Shown: positions 1 through 10,437, counted from the stretch's first letter. The stretch is 64,000 bases of DNA from Pseudarthrobacter siccitolerans (GCF_030823375.1 NZ_JAUSXB010000001.1:1240001-1304000); one strand, 5' to 3'. The notes: generated from the letters alone by a model not told the origin. Numbers and translations: made by a program.

Positions 1-984
1 GGTGACCTCCTGGCTCGGATCGAGCGGCTGCGCCAGGCCCTCTCCGCCGAGGGGCTCTTCGCGGATTCCCGGAAGAAGCCGCTGCCCCTGCTGCCGCACC
101 GGATTGGCCTGATTACCGGCCGCGACTCCGATGCAAAAAAGGACATCCTGCGCAACGCCGCCCTTCGGTGGCCCGCGGTTGATTTCGAAATCCGCGAAGT
201 GGCGGTCCAGGGCAACACCGCGGTGTCCCAAGTGGTCCGCGCGCTGCGGGAGCTGGATGCCCGTCCTGAGGTCGATGTCATTGTTATCGCCCGCGGCGGC
301 GGTGCCCTCGAAGACCTCCTGCCCTTCAACAGCGAGGAACTGATCCGCGCTGTCGCCGCTGCCGCCACCCCCGTTGTCAGTGCCATTGGCCACGAGGCGG
401 ACCGCCCTCTGCTCGATGACGTCGCCGATCTTCGCGCCTCCACTCCCACGGACGCAGCGAAACGGATCGTGCCGGAAGTCTCCGAAGAGCTTGCAGGGGT
501 GCGCCAGGCCAGGGAACAGCTCCGCCGGTGCATGGAACGCCTGGTGGACAGGGAATCGGACCGGCTGGCGTCACTCCACTCACGGCCGGTCCTTGCGGCC
601 CCAGAGGGAATGGTGACCATCCGCTCCGAGGAAATTGAACGTCTCCTCCGGAGGTCTTCGGCGGCGGTGAGCTCCACGGTGGTGCGTGCGGCGGACCAGC
701 TGGAGCACCTCAAAGCCCAGGTCCGCGCGCTGTCCCCGCAGAAAACGCTCGACCGGGGGTACGCCGTCGTCGAACTCGCGGACCCGCAAGCAGCAGGGCG
801 CAGCAGCACAGGACACGCCGTGGTGCGCCGCCCGGCGGAGGCACCCCCGGGCACACCCTTGTCCGTCCGCGTGGCGGAAGGCCGCTTCGGCGCAACCTCC
901 ACCGGGACACATGAGCCCACCGGAACACTGGAACAGCCCGCAGCGGAACCCGCCCCGCTTCACCAAGGAGAACGCAATGACTGA
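1..984 (+). CDS. xseA: Exodeoxyribonuclease VII large subunit (C-terminal part, gene begins before the window)
   Basis: The reading frame is open from base 1, so the N-terminal OB-fold DNA-binding part is missing; about 327 residues remain. Exo VII degrades single-stranded DNA to oligonucleotides in the cytoplasm, with one XseA bound to several XseB. The catalytic core is visible: [20 protein letters not shown], an [10 protein letters not shown] segment, then [18 protein letters not shown] followed by TPTDAA, which are the family's conserved central motifs. A long charged helical region follows, and the usual late motif appears as LDRGYAVV. The last ~60 residues are Pro/Ala-rich and probably disordered. 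The stop overlaps the xseB start by 8 bases, so the two are translationally coupled. Confidence 0.95.
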   Translation, partial: GDLLARIERLRQALSAEGLFADSRKKPLPLLPHRIGLITGRDSDAKKDILRNAALRWPAVDFEIREVAVQGNTAVSQVVRALRELDARPEVDVIVIARGGGALEDLLPFNSEELIRAVAAAATPVVSAIGHEADRPLLDDVADLRASTPTDAAKRIVPEVSEELAGVRQAREQLRRCMERLVDRESDRLASLHSRPVLAAPEGMVTIRSEEIERLLRRSSAAVSSTVVRAADQLEHLKAQVRALSPQKTLDRGYAVVELADPQAAGRSSTGHAVVRRPAEAPPGTPLSVRVAEGRFGATSTGTHEPTGTLEQPAAEPAPLHQGERND

Positions 985-1195
985 GCAAAAGCCAGCGAAC
1001 GGCGTAGCAGGACTCAGCTACGAGGAAGCCCGCGAACAGCTCATTGCGGTGGTGGGCAGGCTGGAAGCAGGAGGCGCCAGCCTCGAGGAATCCCTGGCTC
1101 TCTGGGAACGGGGCGAGGCGCTGGCCGCCAGGTGCGAGGAATGGCTTGAAGGTGCCCGAAAGCGGCTGGCCGCCGCCCGCGACCAGCCGTTGTAA
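977..1195 (+). CDS. xseB: Exodeoxyribonuclease VII small subunit
   Basis: A 72-residue protein of normal family length. XseB is the helical accessory subunit that assembles on XseA. The family signature is present as [10 protein letters not shown], then the [21 protein letters not shown] stretch (the usual 'E-x-G-x-LEES-x-x-x-YE-x-G' pattern), with [12 protein letters not shown] at the end. The ATG lies inside the last codons of xseA (overlap ATGACTGA), with a GGAGAA ribosome-binding site within the xseA coding sequence. The two genes form an operon. Confidence 0.95.
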   Translation: MTEQKPANGVAGLSYEEAREQLIAVVGRLEAGGASLEESLALWERGEALAARCEEWLEGARKRLAAARDQPL

Positions 1196-1230
1196 GGGCT
1201 AAGCGCTGCCGGACCCGACCTCTGGCAACG

Positions 1231-2085
1231 TCAGGACCGGGCCACCAGCTCGCGCTCGGCGGCAACGTCAAATTCGGCCTTGGGCCAGGCAAGGTTCAGG
1301 CCGGACATCGCTCCCAGCAGCAGTTGCTGCACCGCGATCCTGGCGTACCACTTCTTGTTGGCAGGAACCACGTGCCACGGTGCGTCCGGGGTGTTCGTTT
1401 CGTCGATGGCAGCCTGGTAGGCATCCAGGTAGTCCTGCCATAACGCCCGCTCGTCCAGGTCGCCGTGGTTGTACTTCCAGTGCTTGGCCGGGTTGTCCAG
1501 CCGGGCCAGCAGCCTGGCCTTCTGTTCCTCCCCGCTGATGTGCAGCATCACCTTGACCACCTTGGTGCCCGAGTCCGTCAGCCGTGCCTCGAACTCGTTG
1601 ATGGCCACGTACCGGCGCTTGATCTCGTCCGGGCTGGCCCAGCCGTGAACGCGGTGGATCAGGACGTCCTCGTAGTGGGAACGGTCAAAAACGCCCACCA
1701 TCCCGGCTGCCGGCACTTCCTTCTCGATGCGCCACAGGAAGTCGTAGGACTTCTCCTCCTCCGTGGGGGCTTTGAACGCCTTGAACTGCACGCCCTGGGT
1801 GTCCATCGCAGCCATCACATGGTTGACGATGCCGCCCTTGCCCGCGGTGTCCATGGCCTGCAGAATCAGCAGGATCCGCTTGCGGCCGCCGAAACGGGAC
1901 TCTGCAAACAGCTTCTCCTGCAGCTCGGTCAGTTCGTCGTCCAGGTCCGCCAGGAGCGCCTTGCCGTCCCGCTTGGTGCCGCTGTAGCCGGGAGTGGAAT
2001 CGGGATCAACGCTGTCCAGCGAGAACCCTTCCCCCGCCCGCAGCGTTTCGGAGGGGTGCTGGTTGAACTTGACCACGCCGGCCAT
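1231..2085 (-). CDS. PPK2-family polyphosphate:nucleotide phosphotransferase
   Basis: A 284-residue enzyme predicted to phosphorylate nucleoside mono- or diphosphates with inorganic polyphosphate. The PPK2 Walker-A-like loop is QAMDTAGKGG, the lid region is rich in Arg/Lys, and the Walker-B-like motif is GVFDRSHYEDV. Single-domain length and the FDRSHYEDV form fit the PPK2-related group that includes class III (AMP/ADP kinases); substrate class cannot be decided by eye. I start at the ATG at 2085 (MAGVVKFN) because an AAAGGAA site lies 6-7 nt before it; an in-frame codon 27 nt upstream lacks such a site. It is convergent with xseB. Confidence 0.9.
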   Translation of the reverse strand: MAGVVKFNQHPSETLRAGEGFSLDSVDPDSTPGYSGTKRDGKALLADLDDELTELQEKLFAESRFGGRKRILLILQAMDTAGKGGIVNHVMAAMDTQGVQFKAFKAPTEEEKSYDFLWRIEKEVPAAGMVGVFDRSHYEDVLIHRVHGWASPDEIKRRYVAINEFEARLTDSGTKVVKVMLHISGEEQKARLLARLDNPAKHWKYNHGDLDERALWQDYLDAYQAAIDETNTPDAPWHVVPANKKWYARIAVQQLLLGAMSGLNLAWPKAEFDVAAERELVARS

Positions 2086-2138
2086 GGGGAATTCCTTTCC
2101 ACGAAGGTTCACGGGCCCGAAGCGCCCGTGCCCACAGG

Positions 2139-3359
2139 CTAGTTCCCCGGATACCTGCTTAGGAAGTCCCCCATCCGCCCCACTGCCTCTTCAATGTCCT
2201 TGACGTTGGGCAGCGTGACCATGCGGAAGTGGTCCGGGCGCACCCAGTTGAACGCGCGGCCGTGCGAGACCAGGATCTTCTGCTCCCTGAGGAGGTCAAG
2301 GACAAACTTCTCGTCATCCCTGATGTGGTACACCTCCGGATCCAGCCGGGGGAAGAGATAGAGGGCGCCCCTGGCCTGCTGCGTGCTGACGCCCGGGATC
2401 GCATTCAGCATGTCGTAGGCCTTGTTGCGCTGCTCCAGCAGGCGGCCGCCCGGCAGGATCAGGTCGTTGATGCTCTGGTAGCCGCCGAGCGCCGTCTGGA
2501 TGGCGTGCTGGGCGGGAACGTTCGCGCAGAGGCGCATGTTTGCCAGCAGGCTGATGCCCTCAAGGTAGTCCGCCGCATCCTTTTTGGGGCCGGAAATGGC
2601 CATCCAGCCAGCGCGGTAACCACATACCCGGTACGCCTTGGACAGGCCGCTGAAAGTCAGGCAGAGGACGTGGTCGCCGGTGAGCCTGGCAAGGTTCACG
2701 TGGACAGCGTCCTCGTAAAGGATCTTCTCGTAGATCTCGTCGGCGAAGATCACCAGGCCGTGCTTCTCGGCGAGCGCCACGATCTTCCGGAGCGTGTCTT
2801 CGGGATAGACGGCGCCGGTGGGGTTGTTGGGGTTGATCACCACGATCCCCTTGGTCCGCGGCGTGATTTTGGCTTCCATGTCCTCGAGGTCCGGCTGCCA
2901 GCCGGATTCCTCGTCGCAGAGGTAGTGCACCGGCTTGCCGCTGGCGAGTGCCACGGAAGCCGTCCACAGCGGGTAGTCCGGCGTGGGGATCAGGACTTCG
3001 TCGCCATCGTCGAGCAGGGCCATCAGGGACATGGTGATGAGTTCACTGACGCCGTTGCCCAGGTAGATGTCGTCCACGTGGATGTTCTGGATCCCGCGGG
3101 TCTGGTAGTACTGCGAGACGGCGGTGCGTGCGGAGAAGATGCCCCGGGAGTCGCTGTAGCCCTGGGCGTGCGGAAGGTGGCGGATCATGTCCACGAGGAT
3201 GGCGTCCGGCGCCTCGAAGCCGAAGGGTGCGGGGTTGCCGATGTTCAGCTTGAGGATTCTATGGCCTTCCGCCTCCATCTGCTGGGCGGCCTGGAGAATC
3301 GGTCCACGGATGTCGTAAAGGACGTTATGAAGCTTCGTGGACTGCTTGAATTCTGCCAT
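2139..3359 (-). CDS. alaA: Pyridoxal-phosphate aminotransferase, AlaA/AlaT type (glutamate-pyruvate transaminase)
   Basis: A 406-residue class I/II aminotransferase, expected to interconvert pyruvate plus glutamate with alanine plus 2-oxoglutarate. Visible motifs are YSDSRGIFSAR, the PLP-ring aspartate region NPNNPTGAVYP (about 176-186) and FADEIYEKI, the Schiff-base lysine K241 in SGLSKAYRVCGYRAGW, and a C-terminal substrate-carboxylate arginine in VRPDHFRMV. The CGYRAGW form and length match AlaA/AlaT rather than AspC. It begins ATGGCAGAA and has an AT-rich CATATT box 6 nt before the start. It is transcribed in the same direction as the PPK2 gene, with a 53-bp gap. Confidence 0.9.
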   Translation of the reverse strand: MAEFKQSTKLHNVLYDIRGPILQAAQQMEAEGHRILKLNIGNPAPFGFEAPDAILVDMIRHLPHAQGYSDSRGIFSARTAVSQYYQTRGIQNIHVDDIYLGNGVSELITMSLMALLDDGDEVLIPTPDYPLWTASVALASGKPVHYLCDEESGWQPDLEDMEAKITPRTKGIVVINPNNPTGAVYPEDTLRKIVALAEKHGLVIFADEIYEKILYEDAVHVNLARLTGDHVLCLTFSGLSKAYRVCGYRAGWMAISGPKKDAADYLEGISLLANMRLCANVPAQHAIQTALGGYQSINDLILPGGRLLEQRNKAYDMLNAIPGVSTQQARGALYLFPRLDPEVYHIRDDEKFVLDLLREQKILVSHGRAFNWVRPDHFRMVTLPNVKDIEEAVGRMGDFLSRYPGN

Positions 3360-3464
3360 TCATCAAATATGCCACAGTGCGGATGTAGTTCCGCTGAGAC
3401 GTCAGCCACACACGCCGGTGCCGCCGGTGGACGGCATCGGCCGGCGCGCCACCCGTCAGGAAGC

Positions 3465-3509
3465 ACGACGGCGGTTGCCGGACTTACGAAGTCCGGCAAC
3501 CGCCGTCGT
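3465..3509 (-). terminator. Perfect 21-bp hairpin after the osmoprotectant importer
   Basis: Two 21-bp arms (3465-3485 and 3489-3509) are perfectly complementary around a 3-nt loop. The hairpin is 38 bp past the stop of the substrate-binding protein gene. There is no T-run, so it is a strong hairpin-type terminator or mRNA 3' stabiliser rather than a textbook intrinsic terminator. The rest of the 3360-3547 gap shows nothing else. Confidence 0.7.
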
Positions 3510-3547
3510 ACTGGCAAATGCCTTACTAGCAAAAGCAGGGGCAATTA

Positions 3548-4510
3548 CTACTTAACGATGCCCTTGTCCTTGAGCCAGGCCGCAGCCGCTTCCTTGGCGC
3601 CCTGTTTTTGGCTGCCGCTGACGGCCCGGTTGAGGTTGATCAGGTCCTCTGTGGTGAGGATCCGGGACACGGAGTTGAGGGCTTCCTTTGCCTTGTCCGT
3701 CATCTTGGCCTTGTTGTACAGCGGGACGACCTGCTGGGCGATGAAGTTGTTCTTCGGGTCTTCCAGGACCACGAGGTCGTTGTCGGCGATGGACGGCGTG
3801 GTGGTATAGATGTCCGCCACCTGCACCTGGTCCTCGAGCAGCGCCTTGAGGGTCACCGGTCCGCCGCCGTCGCTGAAGGGCTCCAGCTTCTTCGGCTCGC
3901 AGTTGTAGTTCTTTTTCAGCCCCGGCAGGCCGTAGGCGCGCTCACCGAAGGTGGCCGGTGCGCCCACCACGATCTGGCTGCAGACCTTCGCCAGGTCCTC
4001 GATGGACTTCAGCTGGTACTTCTCCGCGGTCGCCTTGGTGACCACCATGGCGTCCTTGTCTTCGGCCTTGGCGGCGTCGAGCACGGCGAGCCCGTCAGGC
4101 AGCTTGTCCGGGAGGGCCTTGGCGATCTCGTCCGCCGCGATCTCGGTAGCTCCCTTGTCCACGTGCAGCAGCAGGTTGCCGGTGTAGTCCGGTACCACGT
4201 CCACCGAACCGTCCTGGACCGCCTTGAAGTACACCTCGCGGGAACCGATGTTCGGCTTGGTGGTTGCGGTGACGCCGGCGGAACTGAGGGCTCCGGCGTA
4301 CAGTTCGGCGATGATCTGGCTTTCCGGGAAATCGGCTGAACCAATCACCAGCGAAGTGGTTCCTCCGGACGCGGTGCCGCTGCTGGCGGGGGCATTGCTC
4401 AGCGGATTGGACGATCCGCCGCAGGCGGAGAGCACCACCGCCAGGCCAAGCCCGGCGGCCAGGCCGCCGAACGTCCGCCGGCCAAGGCCTCTCAGTTGGC
4501 TTTCTTTCAT
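3548..4510 (-). CDS. Osmoprotectant/quaternary amine ABC transporter, substrate-binding lipoprotein
   Basis: A 320-residue extracellular binding protein of the OpuAC/ProX family. It has a Lys/Arg n-region, a hydrophobic segment and a lipobox (VVLSAC, Cys about residue 30), so it should be lipid-anchored outside the membrane. The OpuC-type fold is suggested by VIGSADFPESQIIAELYAG, SREVYFKAVQDGSVDVVPDY (two separate parts of the ligand cleft) and LLEDQVQVADIYTTTPSI. The likely ligand is glycine betaine, choline or a similar compound; related proteins of the EgtU group bind ergothioneine, which I cannot exclude. It is the last gene of a four-gene operon and overlaps the preceding permease by 4 bp. 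Confidence 0.9.
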   Translation of the reverse strand: MKESQLRGLGRRTFGGLAAGLGLAVVLSACGGSSNPLSNAPASSGTASGGTTSLVIGSADFPESQIIAELYAGALSSAGVTATTKPNIGSREVYFKAVQDGSVDVVPDYTGNLLLHVDKGATEIAADEIAKALPDKLPDGLAVLDAAKAEDKDAMVVTKATAEKYQLKSIEDLAKVCSQIVVGAPATFGERAYGLPGLKKNYNCEPKKLEPFSDGGGPVTLKALLEDQVQVADIYTTTPSIADNDLVVLEDPKNNFIAQQVVPLYNKAKMTDKAKEALNSVSRILTTEDLINLNRAVSGSQKQGAKEAAAAWLKDKGIVK

Positions 4511-5253
4511 GATTTACCTCCTTGTGCCACAGCCACCGCGGGGACGGGGCCTGTGTGATCGACCCCGGCCTGCTGGCCGCGGTGGGACTGCTTTGAGGGT
4601 CCTGGGGTCAGGACCAGCTTCTGGAAAACGGACAGGGCAAGGTCGACGGCGATGGCCAGCACCGCGATGAGCAGCGACCCGCCCAGCATCTGCGGGAAGT
4701 CGCTGAGGACGAGCCCGTCGAACAGGTAGCGGCCCAGGCCGCCCAGGTTGATGTAGGCCACCACCGACACGGTGGCGATCACTTGCAGCACGCCGGTGCG
4801 GAAACCGCCGAACATTACGGTCAGCGCGTTGGGCAGCTCGGCCCGGAACAAGACCTGCAGTTCGGTCATTCCCATGGCCCGGGCGGCATCCACCACGTTG
4901 CGGTCCACGCTTGAGATCCCCGCGTAAGTGCCTGCAAGGAGGGGCGGCACGGTGAGGATGACCAGGGCCCAGACGGGCGGCATGAGTCCAATTCCAGCCA
5001 GCAGGACAAACAGCGTCAGCAGGCCGAGCGTGGGCAGGGCGCGCAGGGCGCCGGCGATGGCAACCACGGCCACCCTGCCCCGGCCCGTATGCCCCACATA
5101 CAGGCCGGCCGGGATGGCGATGGCGGAAGCAATGAGCATCACGAGGCCGGTGTACTGGAGGTGTTCGGCCAGCCTTGCCGGAATCCCGGCGGTGCCGATC
5201 CAGTTCAGGGGGTCTGCCAGCCAGGCGAAGGTATCCGTGAAGACGTTGCTCAC
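4507..5253 (-). CDS. Osmoprotectant ABC transporter permease (OpuCD-like)
   Basis: A 248-residue integral membrane protein with about six hydrophobic helices. The ABC-permease EAA-like loop is at GISSVDRNVVDAARAMGMTELQVLFRAELP (two stretches, about residues 112-141), including the conserved Gly that contacts the ATPase. It is the second of two permeases in the operon, overlapping both neighbours by 4 bp (ATGA-type junctions), so translation is coupled. The last ~35 residues after the final helix are polar and variable. Confidence 0.9.
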   Translation of the reverse strand: MSNVFTDTFAWLADPLNWIGTAGIPARLAEHLQYTGLVMLIASAIAIPAGLYVGHTGRGRVAVVAIAGALRALPTLGLLTLFVLLAGIGLMPPVWALVILTVPPLLAGTYAGISSVDRNVVDAARAMGMTELQVLFRAELPNALTVMFGGFRTGVLQVIATVSVVAYINLGGLGRYLFDGLVLSDFPQMLGGSLLIAVLAIAVDLALSVFQKLVLTPGPSKQSHRGQQAGVDHTGPVPAVAVAQGGKS

Positions 5254-5977
5254 GCGTTTCCGCCTCCGGTCTTTGGCTCGGCCAGTCGCAGGGCCGCGTC
5301 AGTTGCCTCTCCTGCAACGGCCGTTCCGGGGCGGCTGCCCCGTCCCCCGGCCCGCTCCCACGGGGTGAGGATCCGCTCGAGCAGGACCAGGATGGCGTCC
5401 ATCAGCAGGGCAAGGACCAGGATGGCCACGATCCCCACCACCACCTCGGTCACAAAGTCCCGCTGCAGTCCGTCGGTAAAGAGCATGCCCAGGTTGCCGA
5501 CGCCCAGCAGTGCCGCCACGCTGACGAGGGAGATGTTGCTGACCGACACCACCCGGAGTCCGGCGAACATCACGGGCAGGGATAGCGGGAGGTCCACCTG
5601 CAGGAACCGGGCCAGGGGTTTGTAGCCCATGGCGGCGGCGGCCTGGCTGACGTCCTTGTCCACCGAGTCGAAGGCGTCGAGGGCAGCGCGGACCAAAAGG
5701 GCCACCGCATAAATGGTCAGGGCAACCACCACATTGAGTGGATCAAGGATCCGGGTGCCGAGAATGGTGGGCAGGATGATAAACAGTGCCAGCGAGGGAA
5801 TGGTGTACAGCAGCGAGGACGCCGTAAGCACCACCGAGCGGAGCACCTGGTGGCGGCGCGCCAGTTGCGCCAGCGGGATGGAGATCGCCAGCCCCAGGAC
5901 CATGGGCACCAGGGCGAGCGCCAGATGCTGGCCGGCCCGTTCCAGGACCATGCCGCTGTTTGCGAGGAACCAGTCCA

Positions 5978-5978
<1 letters not shown>
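5250..5978 (-). CDS. Osmoprotectant ABC transporter permease (OpuCB-like)
   Basis: A 242-residue membrane protein with about five or six helices and the ABC-permease coupling loop ALDAFDSVDKDVSQAAAAMGYKPL. It pairs with the neighbouring permease to form the heterodimeric channel of the importer. The start codon overlaps the ATPase stop codon by one base (TGATG), and the 3' end overlaps the next permease by 4 bp. A polar Ala/Gly-rich tail follows the last helix. Confidence 0.9.
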
Positions 5979-7075
<1,097 letters not shown>

Positions 7076-7326
7076 GGGGTGGACTTACCTGTTCTCTTGG
7101 ACGGCTTCGAAAAAGCAACGCAAAATTGTCACAGCACGCTGATAGTTACGGTAACCCAAACCGGACCGGGCAACACCTGCTTCACCCCCGGTTTCCGGCA
7201 AAGGAATCCCTACTGTAATCATTCGGCGCCACCGTGCCTCCGGATGGGCCCCTTGCTGTTACGGAACGGCGCCGGGCTGCACAGCAGGCGTACCCCGACG
7301 ACGCCTACCCGGCCTACAGTGGGGAG

Positions 7327-8340
7327 GTGACCAACTTGGAAGTATCCCCCCAGCAGGAAGTCTGCCCGCCGGCGAGCCCTGAAGGGAGCTCCGGCCCGTG
7401 CCTGCAGTTGTGGCCGGAACGCGAGGTGCCGCTGGGCGGCGTGCGGGCCATGAACGTGCAGCGGACGCTGCCCCAGCGCGGGCTGCCCACCATCGGGGCG
7501 TGGTGCTTCCTGGACAGCTTTGGCCCTGACCGTACCGCCATGTCTGTCCTTCCGCACCCGCATATCGGACTCCAGACGGTGACCTGGCCGCTGGCCGGCA
7601 CTATCCGCCACCGGGACAGCGTGGGCAGCGACGTGGTGGTCCGGCCCGGCGAACTGAACATCATGACGGCCGGGCACGGGGTCTCCCACTCCGAGTTCGC
7701 CGTGCTTCCGCCCGATGGCGGCCTGCCGTTGCAGCGCGGCCTCCAGTTGTGGGTGGCACTGCCGGACAGGCAACGGCACCGGCAGCCGGGGTTCGAGCAG
7801 CACCGCGACCTTCCCAAGCTGGCCGGCGACGGCTTTACCGCCACGGTGATGGTGGGGGAACTGGGCGCAGTGGTCTCCCCCGCCACGATGTATTCGCCCA
7901 TTCTGGGAGCAGATGTTACCTGCGAAGGCAACGCCGTGCTCCCCCTGAATGAGCACTTTGAGCATGGCATCCTGGTGCTCGACGGCGGCCTGGCGGTGGA
8001 CGGGCAGGACATCCCGCCGGGACCGCTGGGCTACCTGGGCATCGGCCGCCGGGAACTGCAGGTTGAGGCGCTGCCGGGCACGCGGTTCCTGCTGATTGGC
8101 GGCGAGCCCCTACAGGAGGAGCTGCTGATGTGGTGGAACTTCGTGGGCCGCACGCACGAGGAAGTGGAGCAGGCCCGGGATGAATGGGAAGCCCAGGCCG
8201 CCATGTCCAACGGCAAAGCCGCGGCAGCGCGCTATGGGCTGGTCCCGGGACACGGTCCTGACGCCGGCGCCGAGGCGGGCCGGATTCCCGCTCCGCCGTT
8301 GCCTGCCGTCCGGCTCACCCCGCGCAAGCGGTCCGTCTAA
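7327..8340 (+). CDS. Pirin family protein
   Basis: A 337-residue bicupin. The pirin signature is clear in the first cupin: HPHIGLQTVTWPLAGTIRH, RDSVGSDVVVRPGELNIMTA and GHGVSHSEF, giving the metal-binding His/His and His/Glu set. Pirins include quercetin 2,3-dioxygenases and regulators, so the exact role is open. I chose the GTG at 7327 because TACAGT (7315-7320) lies exactly 6 nt before it, the leaderless arrangement seen at many genes here. The TTG at 7336 with GGAGGTGA in front is a real alternative; the encoded proteins differ by only three residues. The gene is convergent with the kinase gene, 4 bp apart. Confidence 0.88.
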   Translation: MTNLEVSPQQEVCPPASPEGSSGPCLQLWPEREVPLGGVRAMNVQRTLPQRGLPTIGAWCFLDSFGPDRTAMSVLPHPHIGLQTVTWPLAGTIRHRDSVGSDVVVRPGELNIMTAGHGVSHSEFAVLPPDGGLPLQRGLQLWVALPDRQRHRQPGFEQHRDLPKLAGDGFTATVMVGELGAVVSPATMYSPILGADVTCEGNAVLPLNEHFEHGILVLDGGLAVDGQDIPPGPLGYLGIGRRELQVEALPGTRFLLIGGEPLQEELLMWWNFVGRTHEEVEQARDEWEAQAAMSNGKAAAARYGLVPGHGPDAGAEAGRIPAPPLPAVRLTPRKRSV

Positions 8341-8344
8341 CCTC

Positions 8345-9292
8345 TCAGCCCTGTTCCGCCAGCAGCTGCAGCACGCCGAAGACGGGTTCCTGCTCCAGGA
8401 CCCGGACATCGGTCGCCCCGGCCTCTGCCAAGTGCTTGCGGAAAGCGTTTTGCAGGGGCGGCACGTTCATGCCCAGCCCGCCGCCCAGGATTACTGGGCC
8501 CGGGATGCCCAGCTGCTGCAGCACCTGGAGTGCGAGCGCGGCAAGGTCCCGGCCGGCTTGCTCCAGCAGCTCCTGGGCTTCCATGTGGCCCCCGGCTGCC
8601 GCTTCCACCACATGCCGGGCCTGCTGCGCCCAGAAGCGGCGGCCGGTTTCCGGGGAATGGAACAGCGCAATCAGCCGGTTCGGGTGGTCCACGCCGCAGG
8701 ACTGCAGCAGGGCGGCAGTGAGCCGGTCCACCGGGAACCCCTGGTTCATCCGCCGCAGGCTGTACCGCACGGCTTCGCGCCCCAGCCAGTAGCCGCTGCC
8801 TTCGTCCCCCAGAAGGTAACCCCAGCCGCCCGCCCTGGCCTCGCCGCCGTCGGCATTCCTGCCCCAAGCCGCTGACCCAGTCCCGGCAATCACCGCCACA
8901 CCGGTGCTGGCATGGCCGGCAGCGAGCAGCAGCCGGGAGTCGTGCACCACCGTGATCTGCGCACCGGGGACGTGCGGTTCAATCAGCGCAGCGAGGGCCG
9001 CCGCGTCCTCTTCCGTATCGATGCCCCCGGACCCGGCGTACACGTAGGACACATCGCCACCGCCTATCCGCACAAACAGGCTGGCCAGGTTTTGCGCCGC
9101 CTCCTCCCGGGTGACGTTCTGCACGTTGGAGCTGCCCGCCGATTCATCCGCCACCGGGATGCCGTCCACGAACCGGATTCCGTGCGTCTTGGTGCCGCCG
9201 ATATCCAGGCCGATGACCACCCCGCCGGGCGCATTGGGCGGCGGGGTCAGCGGACCGGCGGGCAGGGCATGGGGGTTTTCGGTGTTCGTCAC
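8345..9292 (-). CDS. BadF/BadG/N-acetylglucosamine kinase family ATPase
   Basis: A 315-residue sugar kinase of the actin-like ATPase fold. Phosphate-binding motifs are GLDIGGTKTHG (about 28-38), VIAGTGSAAWGR, and GWGYLLGDEGSGYWLG, which is characteristic of eukaryote-type GlcNAc kinases and BadF-like ATPases; PVILGGGLGMN is the adenosine-binding motif. The probable reaction is ATP-dependent phosphorylation of N-acetylglucosamine or another amino sugar. It starts at GTG 9292, with TAACCT 6 nt upstream and no Shine-Dalgarno site, so it is probably leaderless. It lies 9 bp downstream of the LysR gene on the same strand, but its own -10 box suggests separate transcription. Confidence 0.85.
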   Translation of the reverse strand: MTNTENPHALPAGPLTPPPNAPGGVVIGLDIGGTKTHGIRFVDGIPVADESAGSSNVQNVTREEAAQNLASLFVRIGGGDVSYVYAGSGGIDTEEDAAALAALIEPHVPGAQITVVHDSRLLLAAGHASTGVAVIAGTGSAAWGRNADGGEARAGGWGYLLGDEGSGYWLGREAVRYSLRRMNQGFPVDRLTAALLQSCGVDHPNRLIALFHSPETGRRFWAQQARHVVEAAAGGHMEAQELLEQAGRDLAALALQVLQQLGIPGPVILGGGLGMNVPPLQNAFRKHLAEAGATDVRVLEQEPVFGVLQLLAEQG

Positions 9293-9301
9293 GTCACAAG
9301 G

Positions 9302-10327
9302 TTACTGGCCAGGCGCGGGAGGAGCTTCGTCGCCGTCCGGGCCGGTGCCCGCCAGCCGGGACCGCCGTTGGACCAGCCCGGCCAGCAGTTGCGGCCCCTC
9401 GGTGAGAACGAGTTCGCGGAACAGCCGGACGCCAAGGGGTTCCAGGCCGGGATTTCGCTGGCGCCAACTCAGGCCCACATCGCGGAAGGCCAGGGCCGAG
9501 TCAAGGGGCACCTCCACCCAGCCCAGGTTGCCTGTTTCGGTGCTGACGTTCCGTCCGGGAGCGTCCCCGCCCGGAGGCAGGATACTGACTCCGAGTCCGG
9601 CCGAAACGAGGCCCCGGACGGTGTGCGTGTCCTGGCTTTCGAATGCGATCCGGGGCCGGTATCCGGCTTCCCGGAACAGTGCATCGGTGAGTGACCGCAT
9701 CCCGTACCCGGGGCCGAGCGCCACAAACGGGTCGGCACGGATGTCAGCCATCGAGGCCAGCCTGCGCCCGGCGAGCGCGTGGGTGTGATGGACCACCAGG
9801 CGCAGGGGCTCCCGGTACAGCAGGGCAGACAACAGGTTCCGGCCTTCGGCGGCTACGGGCGCGGTCAGTGCCAGGTCGGATTCACCGGCCGCAAGCCGGG
9901 CCAGGCAGGTGTCGCGTGCTCCCTGGGTCAGTGTGAAGACGGCGCCGGGATGGTGGCTGCGGAATGCGCTGATGAGGAGCGGAAGGGTGGACTCACCGAA
10001 CGTGTGCTGGAAGGACACCGGGATCCTGCCGCGGACCACGTCCGATTCGCTGCGGACCAGGTCCAGCCCGGCCTGGAATTCCGCCAGCGCCCGCTCGATG
10101 TAGGGCAACAGGGAGCGGGCAGCGGGAGTGAGGCGGACTCCCCTGCCCTCCCTCACCAGCAGTTCGGTTCCGACGACGGCGCTCGCCCGCGACAATGCCC
10201 TGCTCACCGTTGACTGGGGTACTCCAAGGACTTCGGCCGTCTCGGTGACGTGCTGTGTCCTGCCCAGCTCGGACAGCAGCGGCAGGAGCGGAAGAAGTTG
10301 CACCAGCTGCTTCTGGTCGTGCTCCAA
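9302..10327 (-). CDS. LysR family transcriptional regulator
   Basis: A 341-residue regulator with the N-terminal winged HTH (about 10-70: VTETAEVLGVPQSTVSRAL, then LVREGRGVRLTPAARSLLP) and a type-2 periplasmic-binding-like effector domain. It begins with TTG at 10327, supported by AGGAGG five bases upstream. It is divergent from an MFS transporter, so it probably controls that gene; a palindrome TGCAT-N5-ATGCA lies in the shared promoter. The effector is unknown. Confidence 0.9.
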   Translation of the reverse strand: MEHDQKQLVQLLPLLPLLSELGRTQHVTETAEVLGVPQSTVSRALSRASAVVGTELLVREGRGVRLTPAARSLLPYIERALAEFQAGLDLVRSESDVVRGRIPVSFQHTFGESTLPLLISAFRSHHPGAVFTLTQGARDTCLARLAAGESDLALTAPVAAEGRNLLSALLYREPLRLVVHHTHALAGRRLASMADIRADPFVALGPGYGMRSLTDALFREAGYRPRIAFESQDTHTVRGLVSAGLGVSILPPGGDAPGRNVSTETGNLGWVEVPLDSALAFRDVGLSWRQRNPGLEPLGVRLFRELVLTEGPQLLAGLVQRRSRLAGTGPDGDEAPPAPGQ

Positions 10328-10385
10328 TGCGGCCTCCTGGTTGTGGTCGGTCCAACGCCAATTGTTCCGTATTTGCTATGAGTTT

Positions 10386-10400
10386 TGCATAAAAGATGCA
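10386..10400. promoter_or_regulatory. Candidate LysR operator: TGCAT-N5-ATGCA palindrome
   Basis: TGCATAAAAGATGCA is a perfect 5+5 inverted repeat in the AT-rich gap between the divergent LysR and MFS genes, 59 bp from the LysR start and 37 bp from the chosen MFS start. Regulators of this class usually bind dyads in such gaps. No expression evidence is available. Confidence 0.45.
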
Positions 10401-10437
10401 TTGGAAGCGTCAGTCCACCCGGGGCTACGCTTGCCGG

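Noticed and set aside
2229..3809. Long plus-strand frame opposite the aminotransferase
   Set aside because: Antisense shadow of alaA with no recognisable domain; caused by high G+C at third positions.
10396..10437. Upstream ATG for the YnfM-like MFS
   Set aside because: It lies inside the TGCAT palindrome and adds a 14-residue start with no family support.
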